This document shows positions 7,917 through 16,037 of a stretch of DNA of 64,000 nt, in pieces. The DNA is taken from contig CP065006.1 of NCBI GenBank assembly GCA_016699695.1, positions 1,364,001-1,428,000 on the forward strand. The letters run 5' to 3'. The notes below the pieces were generated by a model. The model was not told where the DNA came from. It worked only from the letters and a program-made list of their open reading frames with translations, and searched no databases. Position 1 is the first letter of the stretch; each line of letters begins with the position of its first letter. The position numbers and the translations under genes were made by a program. This DNA comes from Bacteroidota bacterium. Its GTDB lineage: Bacteria > Bacteroidota > Bacteroidia > Bacteroidales > UBA10428.

Positions 7917-8378
7917 TTATTCTGCTTTGTCTTCTGTTTTGGCAGCCTTCGGTGCAGCGGCTTTTTTTGGGGCTGCTTTTTTCACTACCTCTGCTGTTTC
8001 AGCTTTTACTTCTGCTTTGGCTTCTATTTTTGCTGCTGCTTTGGCTTCTGCTTTTGCAGCTACTTTTCCGGCACCAATTTCTTCAATCATCAGTTCGGTT
8101 AGATACTGACGGTGACCATTCATTTTTTGATAGCCTTTTCTGCGTTTTTTCTTGAAAACAAGAACCTTATCGCCTTTTAAATGGCTTACTACTTTGGCTG
8201 ATACAATGGTTTCGGATACCAGGGGTGAACCCACAGTGATCTTGCCATCATTGTCAATCAGTAACACCTTGTCGAAGGTAACTTTGCTGCCTTCTTCGGC
8301 ATCTAATCTGTGGACATAAACCTTTTGGTTTTTTTCAACTTTGAGCTGTTGTCCGGCTATATCAACTATTGCGTACAT
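7917..8378 (-). CDS. rplU: 50S ribosomal protein L21 with long Ala/Lys-rich tail
   Basis: Residues 1-103 are a normal L21: MYAIVDIAGQQLKVEKNQ at the start and KKRRKGYQKMNGHRQYLTE in the rRNA-binding region. Most L21 proteins end near residue 103. Here about 50 residues follow, made almost wholly of Ala, Lys, Glu and Val (for example KAEAKAAAKIEAKAEVKAE, then KKAAPKKAAAPKAAK). The tail is probably disordered or helical and exposed on the ribosome; similar tails occur in some other Bacteroidota L21 proteins. Its repetitive codons make long spurious reading frames on the opposite strand. First gene of the rplU-rpmA unit, 35 bases after a good promoter. Confidence 0.97.
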   Translation of the reverse strand: MYAIVDIAGQQLKVEKNQKVYVHRLDAEEGSKVTFDKVLLIDNDGKITVGSPLVSETIVSAKVVSHLKGDKVLVFKKKRRKGYQKMNGHRQYLTELMIEEIGAGKVAAKAEAKAAAKIEAKAEVKAETAEVVKKAAPKKAAAPKAAKTEDKAE

Positions 8379-8412
8379 TTAATTTGTATTTACCTGTTCG
8401 AAATTCGGACTG

Positions 8413-8442
8413 CAAAGATATAAAAATTGTTATACTCCCAAA
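8413..8442 (-). promoter_or_regulatory. Promoter of rplU-rpmA
   Basis: On the minus strand TATCTTTG (8413-8420) is a perfect TAnnTTTG -7 box, with TTTG (8439-8442) 18 bases upstream as the -33 element. It lies 35 bases before the rplU start codon, so the leader is short. Confidence 0.7.
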
Positions 8443-8695
8443 TAAATGCTGGAATTTATTTTTATAAAAAGCGTTTTTTGAACTCCCGTTAGAAAAAAAT
8501 CCTATCCTTTGAAGAAAATACTCCACAATAAGGATAGCTAAATGCAATCAAACTGGCAGAGGCAGGATAGAAATATGATCGCTTCGACACTGAATTGAAC
8601 CATTAGCCCGAAACATACCCGAATGAAGCTCCCAAAAAAGCTCTTTCCTTTAAAAAGTGCATCGCTAGTTAATCGGGAATTTTTTTATTCAAGTG
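8443..8695. other. AT-rich intergenic stretch between divergent units
   Basis: Gap between the rplU promoter (minus) and the BFN gene promoter (plus). I see no ORF, RNA gene or strong hairpin. A 13-base match to the left end of the dispersed repeat (GAATGAAGCTCCC, 8621-8633) is present but nothing else of the repeat follows. Confidence 0.5.
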
Positions 8696-8727
8696 TTTGT
8701 ATATTGCCAAAAAAAATTGCAGGTTTG
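8696..8727 (+). promoter_or_regulatory. Possible promoter of the BFN nuclease-nupC unit
   Basis: TTTG at 8696-8699 and CAGGTTTG at 8720-8727, separated by 20 bases, match the -33/-7 pair TTTG and TAnnTTTG with one mismatch (C for T at the first position). The start site would be near 8733. Confidence 0.4.
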
Positions 8728-8760
8728 TACCTTATGAGATAGACCTCCGGAGAATTTTTG

Positions 8761-8784
8761 ATGTGGATTGCCAAGCATGAGTAA
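8761..8784 (+). CDS. Possible 7-codon upstream ORF overlapping the nuclease start
   Basis: ATG 8761 is preceded by GGAG (8749-8752) with eight bases spacing, a good Shine-Dalgarno arrangement that is rare in this window. It encodes MWIAKHE and stops at 8784, after the ATG (8777) of the nuclease gene in another frame. It could couple or restrain translation of that gene. It may also be chance, since the peptide is too short to test by itself. Confidence 0.3.
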   Translation: MWIAKHE

Positions 8785-9382
8785 TAAGGTTAAATTAAAC
8801 GTTTTAGGTATATCATATAGCCAAACCCAAACAGGTGCTTATGCTCTTGTTTTAGCTGAAGATAATGGCTCGCGCCGCATTCCCATAATTGTTGGTGGCT
8901 TTGAAGCACAGGCTATCGCTATCCAGCTCGAAGGTCTGAAACCTGCCAGGCCCCTTACCCACGACCTTTTTTATAATTTTGCTCATTCTTTTGCTATTCG
9001 CTTGTTGGAAGTGAATGTGCACAAATTGGAAGAAGGGGTATTCTATTCCAGGCTCACTTGCACCAACGACAAGGAAACAATAGAAATCGATAGCCGCACT
9101 TCGGATGCCATTGCTCTGGCTCTCCGTTTCCGGTGCCCGATTTATACTACCGAAGAAATTCTCGGTAAGGCGGGCATTATTATCGATTTCGAGCAAAATA
9201 CCGAGGAGAACATCGAAGAGGAAGAAGAATACGATCCGGAGGAAGAAGAAGACCGTATCGATGTTGTTTCGATTTCGAACGCCACACGCGACGAGCTCGA
9301 AAGAATGCTTGGAGAAGCTATCAAAGCCGAAGATTATGAACTGGCCTCGCAAATCAGAGATGAAATCAATCGACGGAAATAA
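8777..9382 (+). CDS. BFN/DUF151 family bifunctional nuclease with UVR motif
   Basis: A 201-residue protein. Residues 1-125 are the BFN (DUF151) domain, with the block SYSQTQTGAYALVL, the PIIVGGFEAQAIAIQLE helix and DSRTSDAIALALRFRCPIY. Homologues in plants have DNase/RNase activity; the bacterial role is unclear. A very acidic linker (EEEEEYDPEEEED) leads to a C-terminal UVR motif (LGEAIKAEDYELASQIRDEINRR), the UvrB-UvrC interaction helix hairpin also seen in ClpC and McsA. I use ATG 8777 (MSNKVKLNVLG), the start usual in the family; TTG 8768 adds three residues. Followed after 12 bases by nupC in one operon. Confidence 0.9.
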   Translation: MSNKVKLNVLGISYSQTQTGAYALVLAEDNGSRRIPIIVGGFEAQAIAIQLEGLKPARPLTHDLFYNFAHSFAIRLLEVNVHKLEEGVFYSRLTCTNDKETIEIDSRTSDAIALALRFRCPIYTTEEILGKAGIIIDFEQNTEENIEEEEEYDPEEEEDRIDVVSISNATRDELERMLGEAIKAEDYELASQIRDEINRRK

Positions 9383-9394
9383 TCCCTCTATTTT

Positions 9395-10879
9395 ATGAAG
9401 CATTTGCTAGTATTATTTTTCTTTTTATTCTATTTCTCAGCAGGATGCCAGCTTTTTGCACAAAATTCCCCTACCCCCGCAGACAGCATTTCGATTATCC
9501 AGCAAACTGAACATAACCTCCAGGCTGGCTTAACAGACTCCCAAAACATTGAGGCGGTATCTACATGGTCATTGCTTTTTAGAGGAATGATCGGCCTTAT
9601 AAGTATTATGCTCATTGCCTGGCTCTTTAGCGTCAATAGAAAAGCCGTTTCGATAAAAATTGTAATATACGGATTGCTTTTTCAGATTAGCCTGGCTCTT
9701 GCCATACTTTATATCCCTTTTATGGAGTCGGCAATCAACTTCATCGGTAAGCTTTTTGAACTGGTGTTACGTTCGTCCGACAAGGGGGCTGATTTCCTAT
9801 TTGGAAGCATCATGAACAAGGATAGCTATGGATTCATTTTTGCTTTTCATATACTGCCCACCATCATCTTTTTCTCTTCCCTGATGTCGCTCTTGTTCTA
9901 CCTGCGAATTGTTCAACGGGTTGTATTTGTTTTTGCCTGGTTGCTAAAAAAAGCCTTGAATATGTCGGGGCCCGAAAGCTTGGCTGTAGCTGGGAATATA
10001 TTTCTTGGACAAACTGAATCGCCCCTTTTAATAAAAATGTACCTGCCTAAACTTACCGGCTCCGAAATGTTTGTGGTGATGACAAGTGGTATGGCCACCA
10101 TTGCTGGCGGAGTAATGGCTGCCTACATAGGTATGCTGGGCGGCGATAGCCCCGAAAGTCGTATTCTGTTTGCCCGGCACCTGGTCACTGCCTCGGTAAT
10201 GGCTGCCCCAGGAGCTGTTGTCATTGCAAAAATTCTATTTCCGCAAACCGAAGAAATCGATCGTGACATTAATGTGCCCCGGGAACAGGCTGGCAGTAAT
10301 GTGTTGGATGCCATTGGCACCGGAGCCCTCGAAGGGTTAAAACTTGCAGCTAATGTGGCTATCATGCTTTTGGTTTTTTACTCGTTCATTGCTTTGTTCA
10401 ATATTATGCTGGGCTGGCTGGGCAAAATTCCGGTTTCGAACCTGGCAAGTAGCGACTCTTATAGCCTGAACGAAATCATTGCAAGGGCAAGCGGTGGATT
10501 TTATACTTCACTCTCGCTCGAATACCTTTTGGGTCAGATTTTTTCTCCACTTATGTGGCTGATTGGAGTTCCTTCGGGCGACCTCTCCATTTTAGGCCGG
10601 CTGATGGGAGAGAAAATTATTTTTACTGAACTTGTGGGCTACACGAACCTTAAAACCCTTATTGACCAGGGTGCCATTCATTCGCCAAGGAGCATTGTAA
10701 TGGCCACCTACATGCTTTGTGGTTTTGCTAACATTGCTTCGGTAGGTATCCAAATTGGTGGTATTGGTGCATTGGCACCCAACAAACGCGTATTTTTATC
10801 TACTTATGGTATGCGTGCCTTATTGGGGGGTACACTGGCTTCATTACTTTCAGCTACGATTATTGGTGCGATTGGATGA
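9395..10879 (+). CDS. NupC-type concentrative nucleoside transporter
   Basis: A 494-residue inner-membrane protein of the CNT family, which imports nucleosides with Na+ or H+. It begins with a hydrophobic signal-like segment (MKHLLVLFFFLFYFSAG) and a polar stretch to about residue 60, longer than E. coli NupC but usual for Bacteroidota. The core shows the diagnostic blocks: GNIFLGQTESPLLIKMYL (first substrate-binding hairpin), MTSGMATIAGGVMAAYIGM, and LLGQIFSPLMWLIGV followed by the second half with GFANIASVGIQIGGIGALAP. It lies 12 bases downstream of the BFN nuclease gene, so nucleic-acid breakdown and nucleoside uptake are expressed together. Confidence 0.92.
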   Translation: MKHLLVLFFFLFYFSAGCQLFAQNSPTPADSISIIQQTEHNLQAGLTDSQNIEAVSTWSLLFRGMIGLISIMLIAWLFSVNRKAVSIKIVIYGLLFQISLALAILYIPFMESAINFIGKLFELVLRSSDKGADFLFGSIMNKDSYGFIFAFHILPTIIFFSSLMSLLFYLRIVQRVVFVFAWLLKKALNMSGPESLAVAGNIFLGQTESPLLIKMYLPKLTGSEMFVVMTSGMATIAGGVMAAYIGMLGGDSPESRILFARHLVTASVMAAPGAVVIAKILFPQTEEIDRDINVPREQAGSNVLDAIGTGALEGLKLAANVAIMLLVFYSFIALFNIMLGWLGKIPVSNLASSDSYSLNEIIARASGGFYTSLSLEYLLGQIFSPLMWLIGVPSGDLSILGRLMGEKIIFTELVGYTNLKTLIDQGAIHSPRSIVMATYMLCGFANIASVGIQIGGIGALAPNKRVFLSTYGMRALLGGTLASLLSATIIGAIG

Positions 10880-10932
10880 TTTTTTAGTATTTTCACCTTG
10901 CAAACAAAACTAAAAAGCGCAGGCCTGGTATA

Positions 10933-13900
10933 ATGCAAGAAGAACAATCATTCAATACCGAATATTACCGCGACCTGTTTTACCATTCTCCCCTGGGGAC
11001 ATTCGCTTCAACCTTAAAAGGAAGGTATATCGAAGTAAATGATACCCTTGCCCATATGTTGGGTTACGATTCGAAACAAGAAATTCTCGATCTGAAGGAT
11101 ATTTCGAATGAAATCTATGCTGTACCCGGCGAACGCGATAAAATCATTCAACAGCTTAAAGTCACAAAAAAGATATATTCGCACGAAACCAGCTTCAAAA
11201 AAAAAGACGGCAGTCTTCTTGCGGTTCGAATTAATTACAATTTCATCACCAAAGAGAAGGAAGGTAGTTTTATCGTTGGGTTGGCAGAAGACATCTCCGA
11301 TCAGGTTCTTCGAAAAAATGCCATTATAGACGAAAAGCAGACCCTTCTCACCCTGATAGAAAAAATACCTGATTATATCTACCTGAAAAATAAAAATGGT
11401 CAGGTTCTCATTGCCAATTCTGCGGTGCGGAAACTATTTGGCAACCTGGAAAATAATAAAACTCCGGACGACTCCATTGCATCTGCATTGTTCGAAGGAG
11501 ACATCAACCTCATGGAAAAGGGCGAAGCGATGTCTGACAAGCTTTTGGATATTACTACCCCCGAAGGACATAAAGATTATATCAGCCTTTCGAAATTTCC
11601 GGTTTTCGACCACCATCACAATGTAAGCGGCATAATAGGCATTGGGCGCAACCTTACAGACTTAAAGCAAGCCGAAAAACAAATTATTAAAAGCCAGGCT
11701 AACCTCTCTGCACTTATCGAAAGTTCGAACGACCTGATTTGGTCTGTAGACAGTGCCTATAAGCTTGTTATCTTTAATTCAGCCCTTTCGGACTTTATTC
11801 TCAGACTTAATGGGAAAGTCATTGCCACTGGCGATAATGCATTGTTGCTTTTTGATCAGGAAAAAAAAGATTTTTGGAAAGCGTGTTTTCAAAAAACAAG
11901 TAAAGGCGAAAAACTCATCGAACATATAAGCTTTACCCTCGATGGCTTTACCCATTATTACGAATGCTCCTTTAACCCAATCTTTGATAAAAACTACCGA
12001 CTCACAGGAATATCGGTAATACTTAACGACATTTCGGAACGTCAGTTGGCAGAACAAGCCATTCGCGAAAGCGAAGAACGATTCAGACAGTTGGCCGAAA
12101 ATACCAGCGATGCCTTTATTTTATGGGACCAGCAGGGGCTTTTGTATGCCAACCCGGCCTTTGAAAAAATCTTTGGTATTCGTATCGATGAAGCCATGCA
12201 GGATATGAACCGAATTGAGCTACTGATCGATGAAACGGACCGTAAACGCTTCATCCGAAACCGAACCAAGGAATCGGGAGGAAAGCAGATATCACGCAAC
12301 CAACACTACCTGCTTAGACGAAACAAGCGAACCACAAAAAAGATTTGGGCCCGTCATTATCCGGTTTACAATATCAAAGGGAAAATTTACCGCTATGTGA
12401 CTGTGACTAGCGATATTACAGAGCAAAAACATTTAGAAGAGGTATTAACCGCTACCAGATCGCAACAGCAAGCCCTTCTTGACAATATTCCATTTCTTGC
12501 CTGGCTGAAAGACAAAAACGGAAGGTATATATCTGTCAACCATCCTTTTAGCGACACTTACCATCTGAACCCAGATGACATTATCGGTAAAACCGATTTT
12601 GACCTGCTGCCTTTAGAACAAGCCAAATACAATACCCAAATTGACCGCGAAGTAATTTTAACAGGCGAACGCCGGCATTTTGAAGTATCAGAAAAAAATA
12701 GTTTTGGCGAAAGCTGGTTTGAAATATACAAATCGCCAATTTTTAACGAAAAGGGCGAAGTAATTGGTTTAACAGGAATTAGCCGCGATATAACCGACAG
12801 AAAAAGACTTGAAGATGCAGTGAAGAAAAATGAAGAGCATTTCAGGGCTTTGTTAAAATACTCGTCTGATGCCATTACAATTCTTGATCAGGAAGGAATT
12901 ATAACCTTTGAAAGCTCTCTTCGAAACCGCATACTTAACTTTACAGTCGAAGAACTGACAGGAAAATTGTTCAGCGAATTCATTCATCCTGAAGATATCT
13001 GGATTTACCAGGAAGCTTTTGACAATTGCCTTGTAAACCCCGGTCTGCAGATAAAAAAAGAATATCGCAGTCTGCACAAAAACAAGCGATGGATTTATGT
13101 GGAAAGTATCTTTACCAACCACATGAACAATCCCTACATTAACGGTATTGTGGTAAATACCCGCGATGTTTCAGACCGCAAAATGGCCGAATTGAAAGAA
13201 AGGGCCTATCATAATAACCTCATCTTTTTAAGCAACAGCGCCCTCGAGTTGTTATCGCTTTCGGACAAAGAAGATGTGTATAAATATATCTGCCTCAAGC
13301 TTTTCGAATTTCTTGATAATCCCATTGTAATTGTATCGGCCTATGAAGAAGCCAGCGATCAGTTTGTGGTAAAAAGAATTGCCGGCCTGGATCTGTTTCT
13401 GCAACAATCAGAAGAAATTGCCGGACTCCCGCTAATCGGTATCAAATATAAACGCCAGGCTGATCTTTCAAATATAGAAACTGCCGGTTCGGTGATCGGA
13501 ATTGCCAACCTTACCGAATATTTCTCCAACCAACCCGAACTGCAGTCGGGAATTACCAAGCTTTTAAGCGATCTGCATGCCAACAAGACCTATAATATAA
13601 CCTTAGCCCGGCATAACAAATTATTGGGCAGCATTACCATTATTACGCTCAATAAAACCATTATTAAGTTCAAGCATATTATCGAAACTTTTGCCCATCA
13701 GGTTGCGGTAGCTCTGCACCGAAGCCAGCTTGAATCGGAATTGGTAAATGCTAAATTAAAGGCCGAAGAATCGGACCGTTTAAAAACAGCCTTCCTGGCC
13801 AACATGAGCCATGAGATTAGGACTCCAATGAACGGTATTCTAGGATTTGCTGAAATGCTAAACGACGGGCGGCTTTCGGACGAGGAAAGAAAAAAATACC

Positions 13901-14904
13901 TCGACATTATCAACAATAATGGAAAGATACTTATTAATCTAATCGATGATATTATCGATTTTGCCAAAATAGAAGCAGGACAGATAAAAATTATTAACCA
14001 CGATTTCTCGTTGAATGCCCTGTTAAATCAGATTTATAATTCCTTCTTAACCGACCGGCTTAAACGCGAAAAATCGGAAGTGAAGTTGCGTATTCGCAAA
14101 GAACTATCTGACGAGGACAGCTTTATTAACGCAGACCCAAACAGGTTAAGACAAATAATTACCAACCTGGTTGGCAATGCATTTAAGTTTACCAACAAAG
14201 GCTATATTGAATTTGGTTATAGAATTCGCGACAACCAGGAGCTGGAGTTTTATGTCTTGGACTCGGGAATAGGTATTAATCCTGAAAAGCTGGAGGTAAT
14301 ATTCGACCGTTTTGTTCAGGCCGATAACTCACGCTCACGCAAATACAGCGGGTCGGGACTGGGACTTGCCATTTCGAAAGGTTTTGTAGAACTGGTGGGT
14401 GGACGGATGTGGGCACAGTCGGAAGTAAATAAAGGTTCGAGCTTTTATTTTACGGTGCCTTATAAGCCTGCTACATTAAAGATCAGAGAGGCAAGCCCCG
14501 AACGTAAACCCAAATCGGAATATAACTGGACAGGTAAAAAATTTCTGGTGGCTGAAGATGATTTCTTTAGTTTTAAATTTCTCGAAGGTTTTTTAAAACA
14601 AACGCATGCAGAAATCCTCCATGCTGAAGACGGTCAGAAAGCCATCGATATTTGCGATAAAACCGACGACATTGACCTCATACTAATGGATGTGCAAATG
14701 CCTGAAGTCAATGGTCTTGATGCAACACGAAGTATAAAGAAATTTCGAAAAGAACTTCCTATTATTGCTCAGACAGCCAATGCCATTGCCGAAGAAAAAC
14801 AAAAGTGCTTCGAAGCTGGTTTCGACGATTTTGTAACCAAACCTATCAATATTACCGAGTTGTTTATGAAAATTGAACATTGGCTTACCAAAACTGACTC
14901 CTAA
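10933..14904 (+). CDS. Hybrid sensor histidine kinase, six PAS domains, GAF and receiver
   Basis: This 1323-residue cytosolic kinase has no transmembrane segment. Visible order: PAS repeats at about 10-130, 135-250, 255-375, 380-500, 505-625 and 630-755, each closing with a D-I-(S/T)-(D/E)-(R/Q)-type PAC end; a GAF-like region at 765-935; HisKA with H960 in FLANMSHEIRTPMNG; HATPase with the N box DPNRLRQIITNLVGNAFKF and G boxes DSGIGI and GSGLGLAI; and a receiver domain (about 1195-1318) with phospho-acceptor D1253 in LILMDVQMP and Lys in FVTKP. No output domain is present, so the phosphate must pass to a separate protein. A glycosyltransferase gene follows after seven bases and may be its co-regulated partner. 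Confidence 0.95.
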   Translation: MQEEQSFNTEYYRDLFYHSPLGTFASTLKGRYIEVNDTLAHMLGYDSKQEILDLKDISNEIYAVPGERDKIIQQLKVTKKIYSHETSFKKKDGSLLAVRINYNFITKEKEGSFIVGLAEDISDQVLRKNAIIDEKQTLLTLIEKIPDYIYLKNKNGQVLIANSAVRKLFGNLENNKTPDDSIASALFEGDINLMEKGEAMSDKLLDITTPEGHKDYISLSKFPVFDHHHNVSGIIGIGRNLTDLKQAEKQIIKSQANLSALIESSNDLIWSVDSAYKLVIFNSALSDFILRLNGKVIATGDNALLLFDQEKKDFWKACFQKTSKGEKLIEHISFTLDGFTHYYECSFNPIFDKNYRLTGISVILNDISERQLAEQAIRESEERFRQLAENTSDAFILWDQQGLLYANPAFEKIFGIRIDEAMQDMNRIELLIDETDRKRFIRNRTKESGGKQISRNQHYLLRRNKRTTKKIWARHYPVYNIKGKIYRYVTVTSDITEQKHLEEVLTATRSQQQALLDNIPFLAWLKDKNGRYISVNHPFSDTYHLNPDDIIGKTDFDLLPLEQAKYNTQIDREVILTGERRHFEVSEKNSFGESWFEIYKSPIFNEKGEVIGLTGISRDITDRKRLEDAVKKNEEHFRALLKYSSDAITILDQEGIITFESSLRNRILNFTVEELTGKLFSEFIHPEDIWIYQEAFDNCLVNPGLQIKKEYRSLHKNKRWIYVESIFTNHMNNPYINGIVVNTRDVSDRKMAELKERAYHNNLIFLSNSALELLSLSDKEDVYKYICLKLFEFLDNPIVIVSAYEEASDQFVVKRIAGLDLFLQQSEEIAGLPLIGIKYKRQADLSNIETAGSVIGIANLTEYFSNQPELQSGITKLLSDLHANKTYNITLARHNKLLGSITIITLNKTIIKFKHIIETFAHQVAVALHRSQLESELVNAKLKAEESDRLKTAFLANMSHEIRTPMNGILGFAEMLNDGRLSDEERKKYLDIINNNGKILINLIDDIIDFAKIEAGQIKIINHDFSLNALLNQIYNSFLTDRLKREKSEVKLRIRKELSDEDSFINADPNRLRQIITNLVGNAFKFTNKGYIEFGYRIRDNQELEFYVLDSGIGINPEKLEVIFDRFVQADNSRSRKYSGSGLGLAISKGFVELVGGRMWAQSEVNKGSSFYFTVPYKPATLKIREASPERKPKSEYNWTGKKFLVAEDDFFSFKFLEGFLKQTHAEILHAEDGQKAIDICDKTDDIDLILMDVQMPEVNGLDATRSIKKFRKELPIIAQTANAIAEEKQKCFEAGFDDFVTKPINITELFMKIEHWLTKTDS

Positions 14905-14911
14905 TTCATAA

Positions 14912-16036
14912 ATGCCTTCTTATCTGTTTCTTTTTGCCGGGTTTTTTATTTTCGCCTATTTCATTGTAGTTGTTGCACTTGGCGTCGCATGGCGGAAGAT
15001 AAAGGTTCAGGACAATTTAAAATATGATGCCTCAAATCCCGTATTTGTTTCTGTGATTGTGGCCTTAAGAAATGAAGAAAATAACCTTCATTCATTTATA
15101 AAAGCCTTGCAAAAGCAAAGTAAATTCTATCCGCATTTCGAGGCTATACTGGTCGATGATCATTCCACCGATAATTCCTATGCTGTTTTATCGGAGTTCG
15201 AAAAAAAATATCCCTGGATGAGGCTTTTCCAAAACCCCCCGACTTTACAGGGAAAAAAAAATGCCCTGCAGGTTGCCACAAAACAAGCCAAGGGCAATTT
15301 ACTGGCTTTTACCGATGCTGATTGCCTGCCGAGACCCTTGTGGTTGAAAACTCTGGCCGCGCATTATACCCAACACAATCATCCCGACCTGATAATAGGA
15401 CTGGTTGACTCCACTGCCCTGAGCTTCATACAAAAAATATTTCGAATGGAGTCTGTGGCCCTAGTAGTTTCTGCTGCAGGGGCAGCCAATGCCGGTTTTG
15501 CAGTATTGTGCAATGGTGCCAACCTTGCTGTAAAAGTCTCTGCTTTAGGCCATTATCAGCCCGACATAGGCATTCCCTCAGGTGACGATGTATTTCTGCT
15601 GCATGCTGTAAAGAAAATGGGTGGTAAAATTACGGTGTTAAAATCGCCCGAACACATGGTTTACACTCAGGGCGCCTCTCAAATTAGTGACTTCCTGAAC
15701 CAGAGAAGTCGATGGGTTTCGAAATCAGACAAGATGAAAGATTCACATACCATTATTTTGGCACTGATAGTGTATTTTGCAAACCTAAGTCTGTTGTTAA
15801 ACATGATTGTATCAGCGATATCTGGTCAGTATCTTCCGGCAATAGTACTTTTTGCTTTAAAAATGCTGGCCGACTTATTTTTGTTTCTTATGGCAAGTGA
15901 TCTCTTTCGGCAGACACGTATACTGGCTTTCCTCCCCCTTGTTTCGGTAATTTATCCCTTGTATGTCGCGCTGCTTCTGCCACTATCAATAAAAAGGCCC
16001 TTCCAATGGAAGGGCCGCAATTATAGGGTTTACTAG
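14912..16036 (+). CDS. Family 2 glycosyltransferase, membrane-bound
   Basis: A 374-residue GT-A enzyme. An N-terminal helix (residues 4-25) anchors it; the catalytic domain spans about 45-270. It shows VSVIVALRNEENNL, VDDHSTDNS (nucleotide-sugar binding) and LLAFTDADCLPRP, in which DAD is the metal-binding DxD motif. GDDVFLLHAV is the acid/base region, and QRSRWVSKS the (Q/R)xxRW motif of processive or lipid-acceptor GT2 enzymes. Three further hydrophobic helices follow (285-355), then a tail ending in FQWKGRNYRVY. The acceptor is unknown. The last codons also form the terminator hairpin of the opposite gene. Confidence 0.88.
   Translation: MPSYLFLFAGFFIFAYFIVVVALGVAWRKIKVQDNLKYDASNPVFVSVIVALRNEENNLHSFIKALQKQSKFYPHFEAILVDDHSTDNSYAVLSEFEKKYPWMRLFQNPPTLQGKKNALQVATKQAKGNLLAFTDADCLPRPLWLKTLAAHYTQHNHPDLIIGLVDSTALSFIQKIFRMESVALVVSAAGAANAGFAVLCNGANLAVKVSALGHYQPDIGIPSGDDVFLLHAVKKMGGKITVLKSPEHMVYTQGASQISDFLNQRSRWVSKSDKMKDSHTIILALIVYFANLSLLLNMIVSAISGQYLPAIVLFALKMLADLFLFLMASDLFRQTRILAFLPLVSVIYPLYVALLLPLSIKRPFQWKGRNYRVY
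15991..16016 (-). terminator. Intrinsic terminator of the minus-strand recQ/T9SS unit, inside the GT2 coding end
   Basis: Perfect 9-bp GC-rich stem GGCCCTTCC/GGAAGGGCC (15996-16004 with 16008-16016, 3-base loop). On the minus strand it is followed by five T (plus-strand A run 15991-15995). It lies 22 bases past the stop of the T9SS protein and inside codons for the end of the convergent glycosyltransferase. Confidence 0.85.
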
Positions 16037-16037
16037 T

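Noticed and set aside
7787..8155. Long hydrophobic frames antisense to rplU
   Set aside because: They are mirror images of the low-complexity Ala/Lys codons of L21; real L21 is unmistakable on the minus strand.
8621..8633. 13-base match to the left end of the dispersed repeat
   Set aside because: Only 13 bases match and no stems follow, so it may be chance or an old remnant; not called as a third copy.
13359..13967. Minus-strand frames opposite the hybrid kinase
   Set aside because: They fall inside continuous PAS/GAF/HisKA coding sequence and have no independent support.
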